This document shows, piece by piece, positions 1 through 10,430 of a stretch of DNA of 64,000 nucleotides. The translations under genes and the position numbers were made by a program. Origin of the DNA: Gigaspora rosea (lineage: Eukaryota; Glomeromycota; Glomeromycetes; Diversisporales; Gigasporaceae); NCBI GenBank assembly GCA_003550325.1, contig QKWP01000026.1:706655-770654 (forward strand), read 5' to 3'. Within the stretch, counting starts at the first letter, position 1. Each line of letters begins with the position of its first letter. The notes beneath the pieces were generated by a model. That model had not been told where the DNA came from, made no database searches, and saw only the letters and a list, made by a program, of their open reading frames with translations.

Positions 1-1850
1 CCACTATTTGGACCTTAAATTTGAATTTGAGCTCGCTGAAGTTCTGCATCCATATTTGGATGTATCTTGATATCATAACGATTGAACATACCTTCCAGTT
101 GTTATTGATGAATCACGATACTATAAATTCGATATTTGATAAATTCATAAATTAATGGGAATTTCCATGGCTCTTTACCATCAGAATTAGCAAATTGATT
201 AAATTGTTCATAAAACTTATTATCCGATAATGCTTCAAGTAATCCAAAAGTATTTTGATTGGTTAATCAGATCTTGTTGCAAGTGTTCAATATAAATTTT
301 TCATGTAAAGTAGGACAATTTGATTCAGTTTGAAATTCAAATACTTGTTAAAAGGCACTGCATATTCTGGACCGTGATTGCCATCTAATCTACAAATACT
401 TGATGGTAAATGAATCCAAACACTCCTCCATTTTACAAATCCATCAAATGCATGCTCAATTCCAACTTGCAAAGATTCGCTTAAGCTTATTAGTATCTAA
501 AGATAAAATATCTTCTACATCTAGCAACTCATCACCAAAGAGATCAGATATATTTTCAATATAATTTTGAAATTCTTCTATCCAAGTTAATATCATATCA
601 GATATTTCATGCGTATGATTTCTAGCAGGAAGACATTCAATATTATTTAAACTATAGATTCAAGGAATTGTGTCATACCCAGTCAAGAATTGATAAACTG
701 GTTTAATAAAATTCTTCTCCAAGTTTTACAATGCATTTTATTTGTAAAGTTAGTTGTATATCATTAATCCATTCATTAAATGTTTTTCATTTTTAAATAT
801 AGCTTTTTGGAACATTGCTTGCCATATTTAATTTTTCTAAAAAATATAGTGCAAACTGTTTATGAATTTCAATTCAATTAAGATATTTTTTTGCAGCTTT
901 TAATTCATATAGCCATTTGTTGAATAGGTGGTTGATACTTAGTAAGTTCATAATTAAATACTGCCTTATATAGATTTCAAATAATATTTGACTTTAAATT
1001 TAATGGACTGTCCTTGTCACTTAGATTGTAACCATCATATAATTAAAAGCCAAATAAAGAGCATTATATGGATATTAAGGATAAACCTTTAATTGTATCT
1101 ATTTTCCAAATGCTGAATTTCAAAGTTCATAAAAGTTATATGAGCTGCATGTAATCTGCATGGAATTCGAAAAGATATTGAATGGGAAGTATTATTAAAA
1201 TTGAGCTATTGCTCTACTGACTTTTGATGCCATATATGCAGTATTGTCTATTAACCAGAAATGACAATTTTTTGGATCAAGTGAAGTTTCATTGCAAATT
1301 TGTAAAACTTCTGAAAAAATTGTACTAGCATTAGCTTTGGCAAACCCAATGTGTTGGTGTATGTTCTGTCAAAAATTCATAAACAGCCTTTGTACAATTA
1401 ACTGTGGCCTGAATAGAAGTAACTCCCATATTGCTAGTTTTAGTTGCCAATTTCACAAAGCCAGCAGTATATTCTTTTTTGTTTATTTTAAATAATTTTT
1501 TTGTGCATGGCAAAGCTGATTAGGTTGGACTTGTTTTGCATTTTGAATACTGCATGAATTTTTGAAATATATCTTCTTTTTGTATTTTTTGCATGTACAA
1601 CTTGTATTGAAAGTAATTGAATATGAGTAATTAAATTAATTTTATTCTTTTTTAAAGAAGAAATCTCTTTTTCAAGCTCTATAATCTTAGTTGTTATAGA
1701 GGTATTTTTCTTGTAAAATCCAGCATTAAAAAACTTCATAGCTTTTAATTGAAGACAAGAAGAAAATTTTCTCCTTTCTGAATATACTGCTATTTGAAAT
1801 AAATGAAATGCTCTAGAAAATTGGTTTGCAGGCAAATTTTGAATTTGTTA
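1..1850 (-). pseudogene. Decayed transposase-like gene, runs off the left edge
   Basis: Read on the minus strand, a series of open blocks in different frames follow one another in a protein-like order. First comes an N-terminal block (Met near 1835) rich in Lys and Ser with a coiled-coil-like stretch. It is followed by a segment with WLIDNTAYMASKV (about 1220-1260), then FRIPCRLHAAHI (about 1140-1180), YNLSDKDSPLNL (about 1000-1040), HTHEISDMILTWIEEFQ (about 560-620), and finally EGMFNRYDIKIHPNM near 40-90. The Asp-Asn pair followed by a Cys-x-x-His block resembles the catalytic core of RNase H-fold (hAT-like) transposases, and the arrangement recalls an abundant Glomeromycotina repeat protein. 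At least five frameshifts or stops separate the blocks, so no protein can be made. The C-terminus lies outside the window. That this is a decayed coding sequence is fairly sure; the family is an inference from short motifs. Confidence 0.55.
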
Positions 1851-1915
1851 ACTACTGGTAATTTATTTCATATTTGTTTACTTTTTTATTATATTACATA
1901 TTTTCTTTATTGCTA

Positions 1916-2088
1916 CAAGTCACTCTCGTTATAGTGAACTCTCAATATAGTGAAAATTGGCTATAGTGAAGAATTTTTTTAGAACAGAATTATTATTACT
2001 CTAATAAAAGGCTCTCGATATAGTGAATCTCTCAATATAGTGAAGAAATTTTACAGCCCGAGGACTTCACTATAATGAAAGTGACTTG
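1916..2088. mobile_element. pogo/Tc1-like MITE, 173 bp, TA target duplication
   Basis: The ends are inverted repeats: CAAGTCACTCTCGTTATAG at the left matches the complement of the right end, CAAGTCACTTTCATTATAG. TA dinucleotides flank both sides (1914-1915 and 2089-2090). The interior repeats the phrase 'tatagtgaa' several times. TA duplication with this kind of terminus is typical of pogo/Tigger elements of the Tc1/mariner superfamily. It is too short for a transposase. Confidence 0.75.
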
Positions 2089-2090
2089 TA

Positions 2091-3015
2091 TTTGTTCAAT
2101 TGTTGCAGTAAATTCACTGCTATTTAAGTCATTAAGATCTTTGACTATTTGCTTAATAATTTACAATAATGGCTTTGAATTTTATTTAAAGTCATGCTTT
2201 TAAAAAAGGTTCACTTTTGGCATATGTTTTTAAATGTTTTTGTTGATTTTTAATTCAAGCTATTCTTAAATAACTTAAAAAAATTTCACTTAATATTTTG
2301 ATTAAATACTACTGTACTTTCATCATAAAATTACATCACTTAATTATCAATGAATAGAATTAATTAAATACTTTTGTTAAAGTATTATAAAAATTCTTAT
2401 AATTTCTATATACATTATAATAATAAAATATTAATATATTTAAAATATGCAGTTATTGCTTAATAGAGGCACTCTGAAAGAATAAAAATAACTTGCAAAA
2501 TTAAAAAAATTAATATAGCAAAAAAGTTATTAAAGTTTGCACAAAAACATTTTTATTAATAATTTATCTTAAATCAAGAAATTTAAAGAATTAATTTAAT
2601 ATTCACCAGTAGTAAAATTCTTTGGTAATTATCCATTTATACATAATTATATATAGCAAAACAAATAAAAATTAAATTTCCTTAATATTAGGGTAAAAGT
2701 AAAAGTAAGAGATTATAATAGAGCTTTATATATAGTAAAATTTAGCAAGGAATTTATTTTTGCATAAATAAAAGTAGTTTAATAGACAAAATTTTTAGTT
2801 AAAAGGATTTTAAAAATTTTTATTTTTGTTACACAAAATTGTTTTGCATGTTATACCTGAACTTTAATTCTATGAAATTCATCACTGGTAAGCATTAAAC
2901 TTATTCAATTTTAAAATCAATTTCAAAAAATCTTTACTAATGATTTTTACTATATATTTTGCTCTATGTTTGTAATTTAACTGATTGTTAATACCCCAAT
3001 GTTCAATAGCATATG
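2091..3015. other. AT-rich intergenic DNA, nothing recognised
   Basis: About 80 percent or more A+T with short A and T runs. I see no open frame of useful length, no splice-bounded coding block and no clear repeat. Confidence 0.6.
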
Positions 3016-3018
3016 GGG

Positions 3019-3262
3019 TTCCATAGCAAAAGGTGGCTTCAGGAAAATTACATGATTTTGAGAAAATTATTACTATACTTAGTATGTGATTATCAATTAT
3101 ATAGTAGTGTTAAAACAATTAAACTAAATTTATATATTTGTTATTAATATTATTGATAATTAAAAATTGATTTTACAAAGATAATAATTAGTTAAATAGT
3201 TATAATATAAAATCTTAAAATCTGATTGGTTGGCCCAAAGCTACCTTTTGCTATGGGCTCTC
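3019..3262. mobile_element. Short inverted-repeat element (MITE-like)
   Basis: The phrase CCATAGCAAAAGGTGGCTT at 3021 is mirrored as AAGCTACCTTTTGCTATGG at 3239-3257, giving about 19 bp of near-perfect terminal inverted repeat around an AT-rich core. Target duplication is not clear, so the superfamily is left open. Confidence 0.5.
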
Positions 3263-3572
3263 CTATATATTGTCAAAATATTGTATTTAGTTGGTTAACA
3301 TAATTGTATATTTATTTTATTAGTTATTTTCGGAACTGAAATATACAAGAAAATACAAGTAGCAATTCTTATATATGTGTTTACAAATATTAAAATTTGG
3401 TCATTATATGGTATTTGTTTTATTTGCAAATAATTTTACTGTTTTATCAAAATAGAATATATTTCAGGTTTTTGTTGGTTTATTCAAATTGAATAAGTTT
3501 GTTAATTAAAGACTCTTTTATATTTATATATATTATATTATCTATTACATTAAGCACAAATGTCTGTCTGTC

Positions 3573-3798
3573 CAAGGCTAACAGCCTCTGCCTGTTGATG
3601 TTTAAATAATACTCAGTGAGTTGAGTGCTTTAAAAAAAAGAAAACGGCTGTCATAGCTGGTCGCACCTGGGCTTCATTGAAGTCAAGTGAGTTTTTATTA
3701 GATATAGGAAAGTTTAAAGTATATAGTAATATAGAAGTAAACTTTATGCATATATATGTAATTCCTGTTAATAAAGGCAGGTCCGCTAGCTAAAAAAA
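3573..3798 (+). mobile_element. SINE-like retroposon, 226 bp, with 17-bp target duplication
   Basis: The 17-bp string ACAAATGTCTGTCTGTC occurs at 3556-3572 and again at 3799-3815. Between them lies a 226-bp unit ending in an AATAAA signal (about 3770) and a short A tail (about 3792-3798). A long perfect target duplication plus a 3' A tail is the signature of target-primed reverse transcription. The middle (GGTCGCACCTGGGCTTCAT, about 3660-3678) resembles the 3' UTR of the LINE at 24.8 kb, which has GGTCGCACCAAGGTGCTCAT, and both have 'taataaagg' before the tail. It may therefore be a SINE that borrows a LINE 3' end, or a 5'-truncated copy of a related LINE. No convincing Pol III A and B boxes were found. 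Confidence 0.75.
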
Positions 3799-4032
3799 AC
3801 AAATGTCTGTCTGTCATGCTATTGACCATTTAGAAAACTAGATAGCTGTGTGATATCATTATACAAAACCAGGAAGAAAGACCTTAATAATAATTAGATT
3901 TGAATTTTTTTATTTATTATTTTAAAATTATCATCTGTCACAAGTATCTTGTACATTTTTACCAATAAATTTGTTCATGTGATGAAAAGATAATAGAAAT
4001 TATTCAAATTATTATAAAAATTAATATGATGC

Positions 4033-4760
4033 ATAGAGATGGGCCTTATACATTATGCTTGTTGCATTATGCAATGCATAAAGTTGTATAATGTAATGCA
4101 CATAGAGATTATTATATAATTTTGATTCAATTAAAATTATATAATTTGCTTTTATTCTAACAATATTTTTTTTTAAAATTAGAAATACATATTCCTTTTT
4201 AATTTGCTACAATAGTTTTAGCAAACAAATTTCTTGACCAAACTTCTACTACTATATATTGTAGTCTTCTGATTTTGCTATTTTATATTTAATAGCTATT
4301 CTAATTTAGTGCATATAGTAAGCTACTGCATTAGTAATACAATCTAACTTAACTACTTTTGAACCTTCTAATAACTAGTACTTACTGATTACAGCAATAT
4401 AAAAGCATGCTAATTAGTTATATACTACTATAGGACCCCGAAATATACATAGATAGGTCAGGTATAAGTTTGTTTATTTTTAAGGTTTTTTATGCAGATC
4501 TTTTTCATTTATAGTAATTTTTTTACTTATTTTTAAAGTTTTTTCTGCAGATCTTTTCTTTTTTAGTAACCCTATAATAAATCTGGCCTATCTATGTATA
4601 TTTCGGGTCCTACTACTATTATATGCATTAATATTATTCTTAATAAAAACTAATAAAGTAATTAAATATATAAAGGTGCAGGATTGCATAATGCATCATG
4701 CTGCATAATGTCGCATTATGTAATACAAAGACAAAAAAAGTTGCATTCGCACATCTCTGT
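4033..4760. mobile_element. Non-autonomous inverted-repeat element, hAT-like ends
   Basis: The left end ATAGAGATGGGCC and the complement of the right end, CAGAGATGTGCG, match imperfectly. Just inside each end, 'cattatgc' phrases recur (about 4050-4110 and 4680-4730) as subterminal repeats. I could not confirm an 8-bp target duplication. Its middle is interrupted by the younger element at 4432-4611. No transposase is present. Confidence 0.5.
4432..4611. mobile_element. 180-bp MITE with 8-bp target duplication, nested
   Basis: Terminal inverted repeats of about 30 bp start AGGACCCCGAAATATACATA and end with the complement. The 8-bp string ACTACTAT flanks both sides (4424-4431, 4612-4619). Eight-base duplication points to a hAT- or P-type integration. 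The two arms also share 'ttttttctgcagatctttt'-like internal phrases. It sits inside the older element at 4033-4760. Confidence 0.8.
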
Positions 4761-4769
4761 AAATGTTTA

Positions 4770-5600
4770 ATCATTTGCTTGGTAAGCATGAGTGTGTATA
4801 TTGCATATTACTTTATGATTTCTCTGAATTTTAAAATTTATGCCAATTAAATATGACACATGTCAATCTTTACTAAGCTCATATTTTACTATATAATAAT
4901 TTTTTAATTATGCAAAAAAAAGATTATTTACTGCTAAATTTAATATATAATACATAATAATATGAATATAATAAAAAAAATTAGACATTAAATAAAAGGT
5001 TTTAATAATTTTATTATTTCTTTATTTTTTTACTTGCTCAAACTCAAATTCAATTATACAAAAAACATAATAATACAATACATAATAAAGTTTTTTTAAA
5101 AAAATTTGACTTTAAATAAGAGATTTCAATAATTTTTATTATTGAGAGTTATCATTCATCGCTACTCTCTGGCTAACCAATTGGGATGCAAACTTAGGTG
5201 TAATATAAAATTGAAGCAAGACAGCTTTTTTTAAAAAAAATCATTTCTAACTTATGAATTTTTTGTTTAATTTTTTTAGTTTTATGGAAAAGAACAAAAA
5301 AAAGTATGAAGTATGGTGCTTGAAAAGATCTGCTTACATAATGTCCTGCAGCTTGTTCTATAATCCTATTCTATATTGTACTACATCATTGCATAGTAGG
5401 ACATAACTGTAGGTAGAAAGGTTGGTTATGACTATTGTGTACGAAAAAGGGGCACATGACAAGATGAGCAATATTAATATATATAAAGCACCTTTCTAAT
5501 TCCTAACTCTTACTCTAACCCTAATATTAAAAAGAGTTGTTTTTGTTTTGATAAAATGATTGATTTTATTTATGCATTATAGATCACAGGTGACAATCAC
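4770..5600. other. AT-rich intergenic DNA
   Basis: Long A and T runs and a weak 'taccctaac'-like tract near 5505-5525. No coding block or paired ends that I trust. Confidence 0.5.
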
Positions 5601-5609
5601 TTATAGTGA

Positions 5610-5965
5610 ACTATATTATTTCTATTCATAAAATTGATTTAAATAATAGTTTACATATAAAATTTTTGTGTTATTTTGTTGTTATTATTATTATTATTAT
5701 TAACTAAAATTTTTTATATAATTACTGCTGACATTATATTTTTTAACTTTAGTATTTAGTCAGCTTGAAGTATATATTTATGTCAATACAATCAAATTAT
5801 TTATTGGATTTTATTTTGTAGTTTTAAATAATCTAAAAGATAGACTGATATACCTAAATTAAATGATAGGTGAATATGCCTCAATTACATTGATTATTAA
5901 TCAACACTGGTCATTTTTCAATTTTCACTAATAGAAAGAGAAGATCTGTTTATTACGTACAAGAA
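5610..5965 (+). repeat. Relic of the BTB-TLDc gene 3' flank
   Basis: This stretch aligns by eye with the DNA just downstream of TLDc copy 1 (30,630-31,020) and copy 3 (53,020-53,400). Shared phrases in order are 'attgatttaaataatagttta', 'ataattactgc', 'cttgaagt.tatatttatgt.aatacaatc', 'ttattttgtagttttaaa' and 'gtttattacgta'. The gene itself is missing here. It therefore marks a further, deleted unit of the TLDc module. Confidence 0.7.
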
Positions 5966-5989
5966 AGAAAAAATTAAAGCACCTATGGT

Positions 5990-7110
5990 GCCTCTGATTT
6001 TTTTAATTTATTAATGCGGCTAAGTTTGTGTGCATTTGAATTACTATGATTTCTACTATAAATTTGTAAAAATTCTCTTACAAAACTTGCTCACTATTAC
6101 AATGCATATTTAAGGTTGAGTTAGCTTCATCAGAATTATCACAAATTCTATCTTGAGTTACAGTAAACAATTCTGTTACAAAACTTACCCATTATCTCAT
6201 ATGTTACTATAGTTGAGCAATTTGCAATTAAATTACTATTAGTTCTATTGCAAAACAATTTGTTACAGAACTTATTATCACTCTTTTTAATTTAGTTGGA
6301 TTTGATTAGTTTGCAAGCTCAGTAAGTACTACAATTATGATACATATAATGTTACATTTTTCAGATCCTATTTACTATATTAAATATAATAAAAATACCA
6401 AAAAGTAATGAAATGGATTCTGAAAATATAAAGAATTTAGGTATTGCTTATATTGTAATTGTAGAACTCATGAAGCTTGTAAAAAACAATCATATAGTAA
6501 TTAAATTAAACTAAATCAAAAAGAATGATAATGCAGTATACAATGTTTAAAGTTTGTTTGCATTGCTATTACCATAATTTTTATCAAGAGTTACAGTATA
6601 CTATTCTTTTCTGAAATTATTTGCTATTTTGGTGACTACTGTATATAATTTAAAGTTGTGTAAGTTTTGTTTTTGCATAAAAATTTCATGATTTCTAATG
6701 AGTTATATAAGAAAATATTGTAACACTTGTCTGCTATTCTGGCAATCACAGTGTGGTCAAGTTAGTTGCATTTTGATTTTTGTGGGGCTAAATTTGAATT
6801 AGTCAAAGTTTTTAGTTTGCATGGGTAAGCTACTGTAAAACTATTCTGTTAATAAGAGTTAGCTTGTATCAGAATTATTGTGAATTACAATCAAAAATTC
6901 TGTTATAAACCTATTCAACACACAATACATATTTAATGTTGAGTCTGTATTATGAATTACTATAAGGTTGTATTAGTTTGCATTAAAAATTATTATGATT
7001 TCTACCATGAGATATTGTATAAATTCAGTTAACCTTACTATTTTGTCAAATATAGCATGTGACTCATTAACACATGTTATCTGTTATTAAGGTTATCTAT
7101 ATATCAGTTA
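5990..7110. repeat. Degenerate tandem repeat field
   Basis: Related phrases return roughly every 100-130 bp: 'aattactatgatttctac', 'gttacagtaaacaattctgttacaaaacttac', 'gcatatttaaggttgagt'. Examples lie near 6040, 6160, 6230, 6570, 6690, 6880 and 6990. Units are too diverged for a consensus by eye. No coding potential seen. Confidence 0.5.
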
Positions 7111-7199
7111 ATCTAATATCCACAAAATATGCATAATGGATGAAAATTGAATTTTAAAAATCATAGATGCCAATCAAGTGTGAATAAAAATAACTGGTT

Positions 7200-8644
7200 G
7201 TTCCTCTCACGATTTGGCTTGTGCACATATGCTACCTGATTCAAGATGTCATTTCTATAAGTGAACACTCAACCTGATCACCACAATTTGACTGCCAGAG
7301 TCAAAGTGTCATTGTTTGAACCCGTTTGCTCCAATTTGTATGATTGCTAATAGAAACCAAAAAAGGTTTCATAACAAGAAACAATTTTGCTAGTGCACCA
7401 TATCCAGTAGCATCACCAAGTGCAGTACTCCACCCGACCTTCCAAGTTGTCCACAGATAGCATTATAGGGAAAGTATGGTTCCGGGAGCACCAGTATCAA
7501 GAACAGATTTGTATTCCTTATTATTATTTACAGTGCAAAATAAGTAAAACCAAGTTCAGCTACATTAGTTGAATTAACTTTTTTAACTCAAATTTTAATC
7601 TTTATTGATATTCATTGTAAATTACAGTTAAGAATAAAAAACAAATAAAAAAAATGTATTTTTTTTTTTAAAAAAAAAGAACATAAATAAAAATAATTTT
7701 AAAGGATAGCTAAATTCATATTTGAGATTTATATTGAACTAATTCAAACTCTGTATTCATCTCCACCATTAACATGCTAAGCGTGCACTAATCTTGCAGG
7801 TTTAGCCTTTGAATGTTTTGATAAATCAGCTGGAAGATAAACAGCACCAGGTTTTTCATTGTCAAGTTTTGACCACTGCTCTTCTGTGTATTCTTGCCCA
7901 TATTCAATCACCTTCTGCTAATATACCAATACCCATTCGTCCTTATGTGTTTCAAATTCACCCTTGTCAAGACAATCAAAAAAAACAAGGTAATTGTATG
8001 CAGCTATGTCATCATATTCAATTCTGCCAACATCATCTGCAAGAGCCCAAAAAACATGCCTTCTGTAACCATCAGGCATTGAAGCAGGCCATTTAAAATT
8101 TGATCCTATAATACCTATAAAGGCATTAATTAAAAATATCAAAATATTACTAGTAAGTTATGTCATTAGAATATGTGATAACTTTGGTCTTACTAAGAAA
8201 TTTTTCAGCTTCTCCTGGTTTACTTTCATATTTCTTAAGGGATTCAATTGTTACAACTTTTCTGGTTCTTTTCCATCTTTGTTAAGGGACTCAATTGTTA
8301 AAACTTTCTCTGGTTCTTTCTCATTTTTATAGGACTCGACTGTTTTACACAGAAATGTCATTACTTGAGTAACTTTTTCTTTAACTGTTGAAAAATTTTG
8401 CAATGTGAGTACTTTTTATTTTTGAAAAAAAAACAAGAAATACAACAGTTGTATATATACCACTTGGTGCTATAATCACTATAATTGTTAATAAGAGCCA
8501 AAATGGGCCTAATAAAAATCCAAAGAAGAAGAAAGCACATAAAAATATAAACAACAAAAACAATAAAAGAGGAATAAAAGGGGACAAAAGAAGTAAATTA
8601 AGGCCAATATGTTGCATTTGGGTATAAAAAGACATAATGTGCAT
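7200..8644 (-). pseudogene. Membrane-anchored retropepsin-like protein, broken (copy 1)
   Basis: On the minus strand an N-terminal block (8644 down to about 8381) is almost entirely hydrophobic and would span the membrane once or twice. Next comes a charged repeat of about 24 residues built on EPEK-V-TIESL (about 8370-8210). A GT-AG intron (8115-8193, 79 bp) separates this from a conserved globular block containing RRHVFWALADDVGRIEYDD (about 8070-7985). The block continues past an in-frame TAG near 7918 into WSKLDNEKPGAVYLP. Further downstream, near 7500, lies VLDTGAPGTI, the Asp-Thr-Gly-Ala motif of retroviral-type aspartic proteases, followed after a frameshift by PYNAI. A conserved globular domain with a C-terminal DTGA protease is seen in Glomeromycotina protein families; the substrate is unknown. 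Breaks are a frameshift near 8250, the TAG, and frameshifts around the active site. A second, worse copy is at 34.5 kb. Confidence 0.6.
8115..8193 (-). other. Spliceosomal intron in the retropepsin-like pseudogene
   Basis: On the minus strand the donor reads GTAAGACC and the acceptor TTTATAG. Removing 79 bp joins the charged repeat to the block beginning IIGSNFKWPASMPDG in frame. Confidence 0.6.
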
Positions 8645-8649
8645 TATTG

Positions 8650-9265
8650 AACTAGGGAATAGTTAAAAAAATTTTTTCTTCTTTTTTTTTGATGTATTTT
8701 CTTTTTACTATTGAGTGAAAATTTATATATAAAGAACCAACAAGAAACATTTAAAGCTATGATAGTTATCAACTTAAATCAGACAGAACCAGCCCAATGA
8801 GAAAAAGAATTACAAGATATCAATATAAAAAATAGATGTAGTATTGATCTGTTAAATTTAATTGAAGTATTTAAGATATTAATTTAAAAGATATCAAGTA
8901 CTTCTTTCGTTGACTTTCGTTAGTCTTTGATGATCACTGATTATTATTTCAACGTATAAAAGTAAAATTTTGAAAAAGCAGTTTTAATACGTTTACTAAT
9001 CATAATTCACGTATTTAAACTTTTGTAAAAAAAAATACAAATGAGTCAAAGATCTGCTACAGTATCATAAATCACACCATTTATATTTATATCCACAGCA
9101 CATCTAAAGAATTCGATGTATTGTTCTATAATAACATACTAGACTTATATAATAATTCTTTAATAGACCCAACTTTTGTATTTTTTAAAATTTTAATGCA
9201 TACTGCCAGTCATACGATTTCATGCGATTTCATGCAAAGATTCAAAACTTGCTTATTACCGATTA
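8650..9265. repeat. Upstream part of the 7.2/34.5-kb segmental duplication
   Basis: Non-coding. It aligns with 36,060-37,490: shared are 'aaagaaccaacaagaaacatt', 'ttgatgatcactgattatt', 'aatcacaccatttatattta', 'acatctaaagaattcg' and 'gccagtcatacgatttcatg'. The 34.5-kb copy carries an extra GC-richer insertion (36.69-37.31 kb) that is absent here. Confidence 0.65.
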
Positions 9266-9269
9266 TGGC

Positions 9270-9869
9270 TAGCGATGGGAATTTCTAATTTTTAATTGTT
9301 AATAGGGAATCCAAATAGCGCTTTGCAAAAAGATGTGAATATGTGATTTTACTTTTGAAATCGGCTTAATTCTTAAAATCTCAAAAAAAACTAAAATCTC
9401 CGATTTTCACATGAAAAATTATTATATCATTTTCGTTCTACCGTAAATTACCGTGCAAGATAGCCAGTGTGACAAATAATGTAGATCAATTTTTAAAATA
9501 CTTATTTATACAGTACATCATATAATGTGTAAGTCATGTGATTTAAATCAATTGCAAAAAATCGCATCACTCTTGCACGATAATTTACAGTATGCTTGCT
9601 TACGTTAGAAATTATTGTTAAATTATAAATTAATGCCGGGGATGATGCTGAACTCGATTTGAAACTATAAGCCCTGCTAAAATCCACATATACTCTTTAA
9701 ATATCAAATCTACCCGAAAACCTTATCCTAACCCTATAAGACAAAAACCCCAAAAAATTTTTAAAATTTCATATCAAAATAAATCAAAATTTCAACATCT
9801 GATTTCAGCATCATCCCTGACAATCGTTAATAATAATTCATAATTAATAACTAGAAATTCGCATCGCTA
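9270..9869. mobile_element. Inverted-repeat element with a nested second one
   Basis: The left end TAGCGATGGGAATTTCTAAT mirrors the right end (complement TAGCGATGCGAATTTCTAG). Flanks 'gattatgg' and 'gatatagg' are only roughly alike. Inside, GGGATGATGCTGAA (9639-9652) mirrors TTCAGCATCATCCC (9804-9817), marking a nested MITE of about 185 bp. A left-end fragment of the outer element recurs at about 37,483-37,522. Confidence 0.6.
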
Positions 9870-9879
9870 GATATAGGCT

Positions 9880-10430
9880 TTTTTTTTTATAAACATGAAA
9901 AATAAATTAAACATATAAAATATAATATCAAGCTTAAACTCATAATTATAGGTACGTGGCATAAATATTTCTATGTGATTACAACACATCAATATCGTTG
10001 GCTGTTTAGTTATATCGTAATTAGTTTCTTAAAAAAACTATAACAAAAGTTTTCTCAATTTAACTATTTAACATGCACAAGACGATATGGACGTATTAAT
10101 AAATATAAATTTTTCTTAAATTTATTTATTAAACATACAGATAAATTTTCAATTATCATTAAATAAATTCAGATATTTTAACCGATTATACGATCTTGTT
10201 AGGAACTCAGAATTATTAAGTTACTTTAAGTGCAAACTTACTAAATACAATTTATTAACCGTTAAATTAAAGGTATCCAATCAAGGATAGTATTTACATA
10301 TAATAAATTTGTTAGTTATTATTTATTCGAAAATGAATCATCAAAGAGGATTTCAGCACGCCACTATAAATGCCAGATTTGGAATTAAAAAAATTTTATT
10401 AGATATTTAAAAGCCATAAAACGTATTTAA
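9880..10430. repeat. MIR-gene 3' flank, module part (copy A)
   Basis: Non-coding. It is repeated at about 42,260-42,839, 44,220-44,795, 46,860-47,450 and 54,625-55,207. Diagnostic phrases are 'aacatgaaaaataaa', 'atcaagcttaaactcat', 'gttatatcgtaattagttt', 'gcaagacgatatggacgtat' and 'caatcttgttaggaactca'. Confidence 0.75.

Noticed and set aside
1292-1495. 67-codon plus-strand frame
   Set aside because: Shadow of the minus-strand transposase-like pseudogene.
5340-5425. Inverted 'atgtcct/aggacat' pair near 5.34-5.41 kb
   Set aside because: Only 7-8 bp, no target duplication, no inward pairing.
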